Positions 19,031 through 30,900 are shown, numbered from the stretch's first letter. The stretch is DNA of 64,000 bases from Phymatolithon calcareum (GCA_977006965.1 OZ345371.1:1612001-1676000); one strand, 5' to 3'. Notes: generated by a model from the letters alone, not told the origin. A program made the numbers and translations.

Positions 19031-20428
19031 ATGACAAGCCGATCACTTTTCGCTGGGCTTATCCTTGCCGCAGTGATTAGCAGCGCAATCGCTGCTGCCG
19101 TTGACGGCCAACTTCGCCAGTTCATTGGATCCGATCTTACCGGAGAGTTTGAATTGTTCGTGAAGCAGGGCTCCTGTCCCAAGAAAATCTTGCACAAGGA
19201 ATTCAGTGCAGGTCCCCAGGGTACCTACTTTATCCCTCATAAGAAGATTGTTCAAAACGGAGTGCGTTGCAGTGATGACGGTATTCTAAGCATTGCCACG
19301 AAAGCCCGCATCGAAGACCTCGGTGGTCTGGATAAACTCTTGGAGACAAAACAAATCGCACCTATTGTTCAAGAGTTAAAAAAGCAGGGATCGTCTTTCC
19401 TTGTCGGTTCCGAAAAGGATAAGCGTACTTGCGGTGGCACCTCCATCAGCGCCGAATCCATCTTCCTTTTTGTCGAGGAGAATAAGAAAATAGAAGTCCC
19501 TGGTCTTATCAACTTATTCCCGGGCGCTAAGTATATGATCGTCTACGAGCCGAATTCCCCTGTGCCTTGCACGTACTTCTCCAAGTCATCCGATCGCCCC
19601 ATTGGCGCTCCTGCACCCTCGCCGAAACCTATCAATGCGAAACCTGCACCACCTGGTGTGACAGCCCCGCCATTGCCGATAGGGAACAGTACCGGAAGTA
19701 GCTCCGAAAGTGGCTCCGGCAAAGACACCGGCAACGATGCTGACAGAGGCACGGACAAGGGGTCCCAGAACGGTTCTGACAGCGGGGCTGAGGGCCTCTC
19801 TAACAACGATGGAGCAGGCTCCTCCAGTTCCTTCGAGGATTCTGGGGCCTTCAAGGAGCCGGAGGAGAGCAATGAGTCCGATGGTTCTTCCACTTGCTTC
19901 CCCTCTGATGCTTTCGTCACACTTCCGGGAGGTCTCACCAAGCGTATGGATGCCATCGAGCTCGGAGATCGTGTTCAGGTCGCTCCAGGTCTATTCTCTG
20001 AAGTCTTCATGTTCACTCACCGTAATGCAGACACTATCGTGAATTTCATCGACATCACTACTGCCTCCGGTGCCAAGCTTCAACTCACCCCCGGTCATTA
20101 CATGTATGTGAACGGCCGTCTCGCAGCCGCCAGCACTGTGCGTGAGGGTGATATTGTGGACCTTGCCAACGGTGATGCATCGTCTGTTGTGGGCGTGCAC
20201 ACTGTGACGAAGACTGGTATCTACAACCCTCAAACTGTGCATGGCGACATTGTTGTGAATGGAATTGTTACGTCGACATACACGACGACGGTAGATCCGA
20301 ATGCGGCGCATTCTCTTCTAGCTCCTGTTCGTGCTCTATTCCGCTCTCTTGGTCTCTCTACTGCTGCATTCGACTCCGGCTCTGAGACTCTTGCTTCCGT
20401 CGCACCTAAGGGCGCTGCCGTTTGCTAA
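19031..20428 (+). CDS. Secreted four-cysteine/Hint protein H2
   Basis: 465 residues with a signal peptide of about 22 residues. The N-domain (about 28-184) has cysteines at 49, 80, 134 and 180 and ends in a PGAKYMIVYEPNSPVPCTYF block shared by the family. A linker of about 100 residues rich in Gly, Ser, Asp and Pro follows. The Hint domain starts at C289 (STCFPSDAFV) with LGDRVQVAPG, FMFTHRN, LTPGHYMYV (T353, H356) and GIYNPQTVHGDIVVNGI. In Hint proteins the Cys starts an N-S acyl shift and the TxxH box assists it, so release of the N-domain-plus-linker is predicted. The ligand or lipid adduct, if any, is unknown. H4 is its closest relative in the N-domain. Confidence 0.9.
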   Translation: MTSRSLFAGLILAAVISSAIAAAVDGQLRQFIGSDLTGEFELFVKQGSCPKKILHKEFSAGPQGTYFIPHKKIVQNGVRCSDDGILSIATKARIEDLGGLDKLLETKQIAPIVQELKKQGSSFLVGSEKDKRTCGGTSISAESIFLFVEENKKIEVPGLINLFPGAKYMIVYEPNSPVPCTYFSKSSDRPIGAPAPSPKPINAKPAPPGVTAPPLPIGNSTGSSSESGSGKDTGNDADRGTDKGSQNGSDSGAEGLSNNDGAGSSSSFEDSGAFKEPEESNESDGSSTCFPSDAFVTLPGGLTKRMDAIELGDRVQVAPGLFSEVFMFTHRNADTIVNFIDITTASGAKLQLTPGHYMYVNGRLAAASTVREGDIVDLANGDASSVVGVHTVTKTGIYNPQTVHGDIVVNGIVTSTYTTTVDPNAAHSLLAPVRALFRSLGLSTAAFDSGSETLASVAPKGAAVC

Positions 20429-20668
20429 GATGGATTATTTCTATTAAACACTTTTTCCATATTGTAGTCTGGTATTGGGACATGCACAAATTTGGGAATA
20501 GTCTGGTGCAGATAGCGGTGTGTGAAGCTGCAGAATTGTAACAACTCATTCAAATCTCTCGAAGTGCTGCAGTTAAGCGTAGAGGAGGGTAGCTACTCAA
20601 CTGGAGGATAAATAGCTGATTGATTTCCCGCCATATTTTCGTTCTCCAATTCCTTTACTCTATTCCGC

Positions 20669-20869
20669 ATGGTTCGGATTTGGTTCATCACTCTAGCTAC
20701 GCTCCTTTCTTCGTCGCTTGCGCAGCAGTACCTGTTTCATGGTTTTATGCATAATCTTCCCAGTCGTCCGAGCTCCTCTTCCAGTAGTGTCAGACAGGAT
20801 AGAGAATGTGCAGTAGAAGAGAATCACACGCATATCAAAAGGTGTTATATCAATGAAGCCATTTTGTAA
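20669..20869 (+). CDS. Possible small secreted peptide
   Basis: 66 residues opening with a good signal peptide (MVRIWFITLATLLSSSLAQQ), then a Ser-rich stretch and two cysteines. A QQYL string after the signal resembles EQYL in H3, so it may be a remnant of an H3-like gene without the Lys-rich and Hint parts. ATAAATAG at about 20608 could be a weak TATA box. Short, so it may be chance. Confidence 0.35.
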   Translation: MVRIWFITLATLLSSSLAQQYLFHGFMHNLPSRPSSSSSSVRQDRECAVEENHTHIKRCYINEAIL

Positions 20870-21783
20870 ACGTCGGTGGTTCTTCATCAAATACATAAGC
20901 AGAAAGCAAAATACGTCCCAAAATTTTGAAATAAATGCTTTGAGCATTGTCGCCGTACGCCGATTCGTTGTGAAGAAGAGTGTTTGATAGCAGTGCTCAA
21001 CAAATCCCCCTTTCACCCACGGTTCGCAGGTCATTTGAAACATGCCAGTGGTCTTTACATTTTGAACCCTACATTAAACTGAGGTTAGTCTTGTTTGGAG
21101 AAAGCCACCGTAAACACGAAGGCAGCACGCGGGTTCAAAAATGGAAACAGGAAGAGCATACTACACCTACTCAACTGACACACTGCACCAGCAAATAATT
21201 CTTGTCTCTCTAGCCTGAGCAGAAAGCAAACCATATGGATGTTAAATGGCCCCTTGGTAGATCTCATGTGCCTTCAAAACCTTTTTGAAAACTTTTCGTA
21301 GACACGATACAACTAAATATCTACTGCCGGTCAAGTACAGCCTTGTTCATCATCGGTGCCTTGTTGGGGAATTGCACCTGCCAAAGCCTCGAACTTTCGT
21401 GTTCTTACTCAAATTTTTTCGAATTGATAACCACTTTTTTTAAATTCTGCAATGCTGGTTGAATCGAACGCGCAATCAACATTACTCAACGTGCTCCGCT
21501 GCAATGTGAATTAGGTGAATCCCCTTTGAATGCTTCTCTTGCCAATATTCAAAAATCCAGAGTCTCATATATTGCGGGCGCTGTCCGATCAAGATAGAGT
21601 ACTTCTTTCCAAGACCTTTGCATGTTTCCTTGGTATGGGTGCGTGCCACGACGAGTTTCAGATTGCACAGTCTTCATGCGGGTGTTCACAAGCACCATCC
21701 TTTTCAAATAGCGTCTCGAGATGACTATTTCATGTCGTCCTAGAAGACGATGGTGAACAATAGGGATTGGTCGAGATGTGGGG
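20870..21783. other. Intergenic, nothing recognised
   Basis: Short frames on both strands lack domains or support. No repeat shared with the rest of the window was noticed. Confidence 0.4.
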
Positions 21784-21910
21784 GTTGTGCACCGGCTGCG
21801 AGGGATGACATGAGCCCGAGGGCATCATGATGATATTCAACCGAGGCGCAGCCGAGGTCCGAATATCATGGCCTGAGGGCGATTGTCATCCCGAGAGTAC
21901 GGTGCACAAC
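21784..21910. repeat. 127-bp inverted-repeat element upstream of H3
   Basis: Perfect 10-base ends GTTGTGCACC / GGTGCACAAC enclose imperfect arms (GGGATGACA, GATATTC) around a GAGGCGCAGCCGAGG centre. Looks like a small foldback transposon. It sits about 70 bases before the presumed H3 TATA box. Confidence 0.55.
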
Positions 21911-21978
21911 TGAAGATAATTCGCACTATGATTCTCACTGAGTCATAAAGTGCCGAGGCTTGAGAAGCTCTGGACTGG

Positions 21979-21986
21979 TTATATAT
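21979..21986 (+). promoter_or_regulatory. TATA box of H3
   Basis: TTATATAT in GGTTATATATCCC lies 98 bases before the H3 ATG, with a CTG-repeat leader just before the start codon. Confidence 0.5.
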
Positions 21987-22083
21987 CCCACGTTGGGAGC
22001 TTTCCATAGAGCTCGCAGATTCATCCACACCAAACGTCAGTGACCCAAGATACGTCTGCTTCTGCTGCTGCTGCTGTCGCATC

Positions 22084-22959
22084 ATGCGGGCATCTTTAGT
22101 TTTCATGTTCTTGACCATTTCCGTTGTTGTTCGTACAGAACAATATCTCTCTACGACCGTCCATCGCTCGCGATCTGGCGGAAGTCGCGGCAGTATCCAG
22201 CGGATTGGAAGCAAAAAGACGACTACAGGAAGCAAGCCAAAAAGTGGGAAGACAAAGAAAATTGTAAAGAAGATCGCCAAAGGTGCTGCAAAGAAGGGTG
22301 CGAAGGAGGCTGCCAAGAAAATTGCGAAGAAGAACAGGAAGATGAAGAAGCCCAAGAAGCCAAAAATACATATTACAGGCGACAAAGGGATTACTTTCGA
22401 ATGCTTCCCATCCTCGGCACGTGTCCATGTTGATGGTCAAATTGTTCGCATGAACGAGCTCACCGTCGGAGACAGAGTTCGCTCAGGTCGTGACAGTTTT
22501 TCAGATATATTCATGTTTTCGCATGCCATCAACTCCGGTGTGTTTGAATTTGTCCGATTGGGCGGTGTTTCGGAGGCATTGACGACAACTGCCGGTCACT
22601 TCGTACACACTGCTCGCGGCGCCATTCCGGCGGGGTCAGTGACCAAGGACGACTATTTAAGGCTAGCAAATGGGTCCCTAACAAGGGTGAGGAATATTGA
22701 AACAGTTTATGAGAAGGGTCTCTATAATCCGCAGACCATCGACGGCACTATTGTCGTTGATGGATTCATTGTCAGTACATACACGAATGCACTGCCGATA
22801 TACGCAGCTTCATCGGCTCTTGTAGTACCTCGGGCGGCATATGCAGTGGCTGGTGTTGATGTGTCTCAAGGTTTGCTAGAGGGAAACACTAATTTCAGGC
22901 AATTACTCGGCTATATGTGGACGACTATCTTGCATGTCCGTGTTTCTCTGACAAAGTGA
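22084..22959 (+). CDS. Hint protein H3 with a lysine-rich N-terminal peptide
   Basis: 291 residues. A signal-like hydrophobic start (MRASLVFMFLTISVVV) is followed by Ser/Arg/Gly, then residues 44-94 that are dominated by Lys with Ala and Ile in repeated KKIAK- and AAKK-type steps, like a cationic helical peptide or histone H1 tail. The four-cysteine N-domain is absent. The Hint domain starts at C107 (FECFPSSARV): VGDRVRSG, FMFSHAI, TTAGHFVH and GLYNPQTIDGTIVVDGF. TAGH replaces TPGH but T and H are kept. If the Hint cleaves, a strongly basic secreted peptide of roughly 85 residues is released. Antimicrobial, DNA-binding or polyanion-binding roles are all possible; none is shown. Confidence 0.82.
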   Translation: MRASLVFMFLTISVVVRTEQYLSTTVHRSRSGGSRGSIQRIGSKKTTTGSKPKSGKTKKIVKKIAKGAAKKGAKEAAKKIAKKNRKMKKPKKPKIHITGDKGITFECFPSSARVHVDGQIVRMNELTVGDRVRSGRDSFSDIFMFSHAINSGVFEFVRLGGVSEALTTTAGHFVHTARGAIPAGSVTKDDYLRLANGSLTRVRNIETVYEKGLYNPQTIDGTIVVDGFIVSTYTNALPIYAASSALVVPRAAYAVAGVDVSQGLLEGNTNFRQLLGYMWTTILHVRVSLTK

Positions 22960-23206
22960 CAACAACTGTTGTTGACATGAGCCCACCTGTCTTTCAAAAA
23001 CAGGGACCATTCCCTAAAGGAACCGGGAACATCCGCACTACATCCGGAGTTTACTATGGAAATGAAGTAGAATTATTGATTAATTAAAGAACATTATGTC
23101 GAGATAGTACCTGGGAAACTGGTTGTTGTGCTTCACTTGTTTAGCCTGAAGTATTATTTTTATATCTTTGTGTCTCGATTCCTCCTGCTTCTAGAGTTTC
23201 TTTTTT

Positions 23207-23333
23207 TGCGACTGTTTATTTCTTTATTTGAAAGCCCTCATTAACGCTCCTAAGACTGTACGGGAGCAGCTTTTCATAACTTGTTCATTCTAGTATATTG
23301 CCTGGTCCCTAATACAGGGACTCGTCGTTTTCC
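23207..23333 (-). mobile_element. LINE tail fragment, family F4, copy 1
   Basis: Read leftward it ends in TAATGAGGGCTTTCAAATAAA. Near-identical to 26145-26272. Confidence 0.6.
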
Positions 23334-23433
23334 ATATTGTCAATTATGGTGACGCTGTAGAGTAGTATGGGGTCAAATGCCTTTTCCGTTCTTAACTTCT
23401 TTTTTTGCTCTATTAAAGCATGTCGAATCCACT

Positions 23434-25886
23434 TTATTTCCTACCCATGAAGTACAGGAGTCCACCGCTTTCAACCGGCGGAATACGGTCGACAGCACCG
23501 AAGTCATCAAGGGCCTCCTCCCGCCTTCTCCTGTACTTAGACGACCTTGATCTGGTTACAAACTCTAAAACAATCCCTACAAGCATTTTAGATATTGTAG
23601 TTGCGACCAGAGCAATCTCGTATCTCGGGATAAGCATGAACCACAAAAGCGTAACAGACGACATGGCGTTATCAAGAGTACGAAATGAAGTGGGGTGCAT
23701 ACACAAACTGCGGGATATTGGAGTCAATATTCGAGGCTTTCAGCCTGTGACATGCGTAAGAATCTTCAAGTCGCTTATTTTGCCAAGGTGGGAGTATGCA
23801 CTCCACGTGACGCCAATGACAAAGCGATTACAATCAGCAATCGAATCTGCAGAAGGTTTATTCTTCAAGAATGTGTTTGGGACATATGACCAGCACCGCC
23901 ATGGTAGAATGCGAGTTCTGTACCGACTAGAACCACCAGCCATGAGGAGAAGACACCAAGCAGAAAGGTTTTCTGCGAGTCTAGTGAGACAAAAGAAGCG
24001 CCTCGATGAGGCAGGCGAGTATTCTGGGAGAGATGAACACATTAAGGAGGCAATCAAGGACATAGAGTGCCTCAAGAAATATGAAGATCTGCAGCAAGCT
24101 CTCGATAAAGCGGAGGAGGGCTCAGTCTCAAGGAAAGGGCGACGAAAAGAAATAATTGAGTTATGGGCAAAGGAAGAAGAGGGAAGATCGCTCGAGATAC
24201 CAACTGATTCGAACAATCTACCGTTGGTTCTCTGCGTAAGAGAAAGGTCGATACGGTTGCGATGCCTACGGCTGATATTCAACAGAGCACCTCTTTGGAG
24301 AAAATCAGTACTAGATGCATACTTTGGTGTCACAGCCGTGATTGAGCTGGTCGCGCTCCAACGCATTCTATCTTCATCCAAGATTAGTCCTGAAATTGAA
24401 TATGAATGTAAGCGACTCACTAGAGCACTTGTTGGGAGAGAAATACGAATCAAGGATATACTGAATAGTCAAACTACGTTAGCTTAGAAAATCGTGCGAA
24501 AGCGGCCCTGTTACTCTTGAAGAGAGGCCTTGGGAGCTTTTAAAATAAATCAACACATATCCCCGACCAGAGCAATGCCTTTCTCCTGCACGAAGCCCTT
24601 CATGCTGCACGATGCGACCCATGTTTCCGCCATGGCAACATCAACAGTGGTTTCCGCGCCGTACAAATACGTTTTAGTTGAATGATGTGTTCTGGTCCCG
24701 AACCAGATAAGCTCAATGCCCTTGATAGCCACAGGTATCACGCTGAAGACACCTGTGGCAAGAGCATACAACAGAGTTAGGGATAAGCTGACATCTTGAA
24801 AGAGGCCAATTGGGACGAGAACAAGAACGGATGGCAGCAGGAGAATGGACAGGTTCAACGGCTTATCAGATTCTTAGACAAGTTCCTTCTCGTGATCGCC
24901 TCTTTCCAAAGCTTGTTGCGCGACAGGGCTTTCTTCAAGATGTCGAACGGCAATGTGAGACCAAGAAGGTACTCCGCCCCAGGTGGAGAGGATGGCAATC
25001 CCATTTTCATAACTTTTCAAGCTTCCATTCGGGCAGTTCGGGAGGGAAAGGGTTAGTGGCTGGGCGATGCCGTTCTCATCGAGAGAGACGGGTTCCTTGA
25101 AATATCCAGTTTGAGGTTCTCTGGCAGCTTTGTCTAAAGTGATATTGGTGAGAATGGCCGCCACACCCCATTGCACATTCCATCGATAGGCAAGGGAGCT
25201 TGCAACGTTACAAGACCGGTATATATCTGGTGCATCATAGGTGAGCAGTTCACTCGAGAATGTCTTCTCCCAATGAAGTCCGTAATTCTTTAAGACCACA
25301 GGACCAAGCCTACGTACGATACGAGAAATTTTTTCGATCTGCGTAAACAGTTTCATGGAATTGGCGCATGTGTCTGTGCCATCGTCCCTGCCACCATCGT
25401 CAATATTACTGGCGCAGAAATATAGCTCAGGCAAGCCAAATAGTTGTGTGCTTGGGCCTTAGCAGCATTTAAGAGCTCCTTCTTCTTCGGACCAGTCTCG
25501 CACACCCAAACTCGTGATTTTTCTCGGGAACCAACGTTGCGTTAGTGCTCGATCAGGTTGACAACAGCGGCTCTGTAATCCGCATCCTTCTGGAACTCCA
25601 TCGTCATCGTTGTTCCTAGAGTTGCTTCTATGTTATCTAGGCTGGAATTCCTGAAAGCGCTCTTCGTATCTTCTCTTCCCGTCGATGAGGAAACTCGCAC
25701 AAGAAGGAATTTCTCTTTCGCTTCCTTCAGGCACAAAATATTTTGTGGTGGTTTACACACATAACGAGCGACCCTCCGGCATGCTGTAAAACACCGGACA
25801 GCCTTTCGCCGTCTGTGCGCGACCAGGCTTGCTATTATAGACTTCCCAATTCGCAATTCTCTCTCTACCTTGTGACGGAGTACCAT
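23434..25886 (-). pseudogene. Dead gene for a multi-pass membrane protein, split by a LINE
   Basis: Leftward coding pieces line up as one gene: 25886-25542; a hydrophobic piece down to about 25435 (NYLACLSYISAPVILTMVAG) in the same frame after a TAA; 25434-24874 in another frame; then 24858 on in that same frame after a single TAA, with two strong membrane stretches (ILLLPSVLVLVPIGLF, LLYALATGVFSVIPVAI). At 24565 the frame meets the LINE. Skipping the LINE and one target copy, it continues in frame from 23604 (ATTISKMLVGIVLEF) to a stop at 23434. Lesions: two stops, one frameshift and the insertion. The family is not recognised. Introns could explain some of the breaks, but no good splice sites stand out. 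Confidence 0.7.
23617..24564 (+). mobile_element. 5'-truncated LINE, family F2, longest copy
   Basis: Flanked by a perfect 12-base target duplication GACCAGAGCAAT (23605-23616 and 24565-24576). It encodes the last 289 or so residues of an ORF2: ISYLGISMNHKSV, then an IFKSLILPRWEYAL block typical of the region after the reverse-transcriptase palm, a Lys/Glu-rich region, RLRCLRLIFNRAPLW and a conserved C terminus ending TTLA. The 3' end is GGGAGCTTTTAAAATAAA plus ATCAACACATAT. Four more copies lie at 48733, 51989, 53686 and 54696. Confidence 0.85.
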
Positions 25887-26144
25887 TACCGGAATGTATT
25901 TCGCAATTCAGCCAGGGGCGTATCTGCTTCGAGTGGCGTCTCAATTGGACGAGGAAATGTTCCTATATAGTTTACTCGGCCCAGAGAGGCAGCAACAATT
26001 GCCCGACCAATGCGATTATTTCTGAGGGACATCGAGCTCCCCACAGTGTGGGATGTCGATGCACATAAGCAGTTCCAGATGAGCTATAGTGGACACGGAA
26101 TGTGTTGACAAATTTTTCTGATGGATGCCATGTTGTTTATCTAT

Positions 26145-26272
26145 TTTTTTTGCAACTGTTTAGTTGTTTATTTGAATGCCCTCATTAACACTCCTAAGAC
26201 TGTACGGGAGCAGCTTTTCGTAACATGTTCATTCTAGTATATCGCCTGGTCCCTAATACAGGGACTCGTCGA
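26145..26272 (-). mobile_element. 5'-truncated LINE tail, family F4, copy 2
   Basis: 128 bp flanked by a perfect 12-base duplication TTGTTTATCTAT (26133-26144 and 26273-26284). The poly-A-like end lies on the left, so it reads leftward. The extreme tail is also seen at 50755. Confidence 0.8.
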
Positions 26273-26284
26273 TTGTTTATCTAT

Positions 26285-27055
26285 GTACTGCAATTGTACT
26301 GTATCTTTGTATTGTATATGAACCGGGGACAGTGACTATGGTGGGCGTCAAAAAGGGAGAGAAATCTAATCGTAAAGCACGAGGAAACACATGAGGATTG
26401 TGATTCGAAGCTGCGGAAAGGCGATACCGTAGCCCGTACCACACTCCTGTCCATAGTGGACTTCTGAATTGCACTGAAAAATTGTTCCATTTATTCTACA
26501 TTGCGCGGCGTTGTGAACTTTCCCGGAAATTTGCCCATACAATTGGAAGAAGAGTAGATCTGAAAAATTAAAAAAGTTACCAGAGCATTTTGTAAACATT
26601 TGATGGTATAGCTTGCCGAGCTGATTACTTGGGAAGCCACGTAACCCAGGTCGATAACTCGAGGGACGCGAGGTCATCCCGAGAGCTGATAGATGCATTT
26701 TTAGTGACAGCTAATGTATCCTATGGCTGGACTAGATACGATTTGGAAACGCATCTTCTATGAATTGAATTATGCAGGTGCTACTAGTACGATTCAGAAG
26801 AGTTCAAAGCCGGCTTGTGTACGTCGCAAGCAAGAGTTTTGGTCTCGAAATCCAGCCAAAGTCCACTCCAGGTATTAATGCAGAGGAACCATACTCCCCG
26901 CAGGGGGCACAAAAAGTGGGCTGAACTAGCACGTGACGAGGCATTCCAAACGGATTGAAAACATATGCTGTTGCTCACATCATTGTCGCACGATGCTGAT
27001 GAAATGCGGCAGAGTGGCAGTACAATTAATGGGTGCATCGCCAATATCATTTAAT
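26285..27055. other. Intergenic, nothing recognised
   Basis: Only short unsupported frames. No shared repeat noticed. Confidence 0.4.
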
Positions 27056-27260
27056 GAAGAAGAAGGTAGATTTTTATGCAAAAGTTACCAACTTGCTGAT
27101 GCTTGGAGCAAATTTCCTAGAGCCAAGAGGTTTTGGCTGGATTCTGTCTAAAGACGAGATTCTTTTTTGTTGATGCAACACGATTCAGTGGACTACAAAA
27201 ACCCACGTCTGGTCTAATCGCCAAAAGTAGAGGACCATGCCATTCCGCACATGAAGAAAT
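27056..27260 (-). mobile_element. LINE tail, family F5
   Basis: Reads leftward, ending in AAATCTACCTTC plus TTC repeats at the left. Matches 47390-47556 over about 160 bases including GTGGGTTTTTGTAGTCC. Confidence 0.6.
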
Positions 27261-27313
27261 ACCATAATTTGGTGGACCTGTAGAATTTTCAGAGTGCCGA
27301 TATGTCGGGCCTC

Positions 27314-27891
27314 TGTCGCAAGAATAGTAAGTTTGTTGTCTTGGTTCGATATACACGTGGGCAACAAGGTTGTTAGCCTGGGTAGCAAAGCACCAGGCAT
27401 CCATTGGTAGAAGAGACCTAGCTTACACTTACTGCGCGGGATCATCGTATGATAGCTTTATCTCGAGGCATACTTTAGCATAGTCGACGATGCCGACGCG
27501 AGGGAGAAAGAGGGACCATCAAGTTCAAACCATTTCCATCGTCAAGGTAAAGTCCTTTTCATTCATCCCACCATCTCGGTGAAGAACCATCGTTCGCCAC
27601 AAGCGGGAGGCGAGACCCCGTACCCTACGTCGCGAGTAGGGGGAGACACCAGCTAGCGATCCGACGATCGGTTGGCATCTCCGCGAAACGTAATAGTGCT
27701 CCGACGAGCATTGCGTTTGGCACTTGCAGGTTACCGGCCCAAGTTCTGTCCCTGTCCACGACCGGAGCGCGTTCCCGTTCCACTCCGTGCACCACAAGTG
27801 AATCGTATCGATATACGGTTCAGTCAAGTTCATCAACCCGCGAACGTCGTAATTAGCGGTCCGCGGCTTACCATCTTGAAGACCAGCGACA
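27314..27891 (+). repeat. 5' LTR of the copia element
   Basis: TGTCGC...GCGACA ends. Same length as the 3' LTR. Confidence 0.95.
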
Positions 27892-27917
27892 CTGATCAGT
27901 AAGCCTGATTCGTCAAG

Positions 27918-30900
27918 ATGTCGAACACACTTTCCCCTATCGCGGGTGAAGATGAACCCGGAACTCTTCCGGATGTTCGTAATGAGATCAATGAAATTAA
28001 AGTCCAGATTGCAGCTTTGACAGAAATGTTTCTCTCTGCACAAGGCAATACCGGGCAACCGGGTAATCGCTCCGCACGTGCAACTACCGCCGAAGAGATT
28101 GCTGCCGCAGCACAAGCTCTGAATCCGTTCGATCCTGACAATTGCTACGACACCCTCATTGATCCACACCCTCGCACCAAGAAGGAACTTTGTGATTATG
28201 TGGATGAAGCAGTTGATTTTTATGGAACAGGTGATCTTTCGGATGTCGGCGAAATGTTCGTTGGCGATTTTCGCCATTGGAACGAATCCCATTTCACTTC
28301 TCTGAACAAGAAAACCTTGGTCAATCTTCGGGACGTACTTCTTTCCAAGGGTTTACAAATCAAGAAAGGTTCCGGCTACTCTATGTCCAAAGCATTAATG
28401 GGATATCTGGAGACGAACAAGGCTGGACTACCGGATATTGCTCCATCTATGGCTGTGTCATCGGATGTAGGTGCAACCACTCAGCCTGCGTCACCGTCAA
28501 ATGTGCCTCTAATAAGACCTATAGACACCATGGGTGCACATACTGGGGAGGCAGGCCTTGGAACATTTTCTGCGAATGCATCTCGTCGAAATAGCCCTCG
28601 ACCCCACAGTGAATCTCAAGGCTCATCACACAGTCGCCCTCGACCATCGGATGTCTCTAAATTGTTTCCTAGAGAAATGCGTTATACTGGAGCGCCCAGC
28701 GAACCTCTAAGAAGAAGGTATTCAACCTTTATGGACGCATGCACACTTTCTGGAATTGAGAAAGATGACCAATTTTTGCTTCTCCGCCTAATGCAAAACG
28801 TCTTCCTCAAAGACGCTGCCCTGGTCTATTTTATGGACAGAGTTCGAAGTTCTGCTAAAACCACCGACGAGGCTATCGACAATTTAGAGAAACATTTTCT
28901 CGGGCAAAGAGCTAAGCGAGTGAATGATGAGATCTGGCATGAACTCTCGTTCCAATTCGTTAAGCAGTCGCGCGAAATGAAAAGTCTTCCAATCTCCAAT
29001 GAAGAAGTTTTAAATGATTTGTTTGTGCAAATCACCAATTTGTCCGACATGCGCACAGGTCCAGGGTCGGATGACATAGTTTGCGGCAAGATTATATCGT
29101 CCGTTCGGGAAACCCCAATCTTCGCCGTGGTATGCCAGAATCCTCCTGATGATTTGCAATCTCTAATGGCTGTTTTAAGAAGTTGTGCCCTTGAGGCGGA
29201 TCGAGCTGCAATACGTGCTGGTAATGGAAATGCAGCTTATAACGCCACAGCGGAAAACGATGGAACATCGCTTTTGGACTCTCTCGGATACTATGTCGAC
29301 CGTGAGCTCCATAACAGGCGCAAGGAAGCCCCTCTGCGTGGGTATGGCAAAGGACCGGGTCGACGACAGAGACGGTTCCGTCCCAAGAAATTCGTTTCCC
29401 CTGATGTTTGCATTATATGTTACAAGAAGGGATGCCATTCGTCAAAGCACCGCCAGCGTACCTCTGCCCTACTTTCTCACGTCGCACAAGCGCTTATTGC
29501 AGATGCCAGTGACGACGAATCCACGTCATCCAGTGAGAACGGTATTGATGACAGTGGAAGTGATACGGAAGAAGACAACGATGCGAAAGGGAATTTAGCT
29601 GTGGCATATCATGTAAGCTCTGTACGTGCCATGGCATGTCTGGGCATTCGGCGTGACCACAAGTCGTTCGTTATTGATGGCGCTGTCATTGACACAGGTT
29701 CATCAAAGTACTCCACTATTGGACATGCAATTATCCGCAGCGCACAAGCAGCTAGTGCGGAACCAACCTCTCCAAACTATGGGGCTATGACTTATCGTAT
29801 TGGAGGCATTGGAGATGGCCCACAAGTTCAGACGCTTGGTTGCATGAAGTTCTCATTCATGTTTGGCGGTCAGATTTACGAGATTGATCTGCATATTCTC
29901 CCTGGTTCAACCCCGATACTCATCTCCCACAAGGATTTGGACGATATGGGACTCAATTACCAAACGATATACAAGAGTGTAACTCATCTCTCCGATGGAT
30001 TCACCGAATCGGTTGTCATGCGAAATGGATTACCGTTTCTCAATTTCTGTCACCAAAGCTTCTTTACGGAGGCCCAGCTCAAGACCATGCATCGTAGTCT
30101 TGGCCATCCTAGTGTCGATAAGCACATGAAAATTATCGAAGCTGCCAAGATCGATGATTTGCCTCGCGGTACGCGGAAGAGAATTGAGGAGCTGGTGCGT
30201 TACTGTACGGCATGTCAATTCGGACGAATGAAGCCCAAACGGTTTCTCTTCTCTGTCAAGGACCCGTGCACAGGCGAATTCAATAATGTCATCGAGTTGG
30301 ATGTTATGAAGCTATCTGACGGATACGTGCTGCACGTGCTATGCACAGGAACACTATTTCAGCAAGGCTGCTTCCTCCGAAATATGAGCGCTGCCGAGGC
30401 TTGGAAAGCACTCCGCCGTTGTTGGATAAACGCTTACGCCGGCGCTCCTGATATTCTTGTGCATGACCGAGGATCTAACTTTACAGCTGCCGAGTTCGGG
30501 GAAGCTGCAGATGAGTTGGGAATTATCATGAAGGGAATTCCGACGGAAGCACACGAGCGTATCGGTTCTATTGAACGCAGGCACGCAGTTGTTCGGTCAG
30601 TGTACGAGAAGTTGAAGTCGGATCTACCGAAAATTAGTTCTGCCGACAGACTCTCCCTCACTTTCCGTGCCATCAATGACGTTCCTGATTCCGACTCGGG
30701 TATATGTCCAACAACCATGGTTTTCGGAGTTTATCCAAAGCTACCCAGGAGTGGTAATCGTGGAAGCATGGCTGAGCGAGCCAAGATAATTCAAGACTGC
30801 ACTGCTCTCGCGACCAAGATGAAAGCAAGGAGAATTATTAAGGACAGCGTGCGCAAATATCACGCACCGAGCATGCGCGAAATCGAGAAACTGCGCCGTC

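Noticed and set aside
23535-23600. A YLDDLDLV string like a reverse-transcriptase active site in front of the F2 LINE
   Set aside because: It lies outside the 12-base target duplication at 23605-23616, and the opposite strand there is the C terminus of the disrupted membrane-protein gene. The match is accidental.
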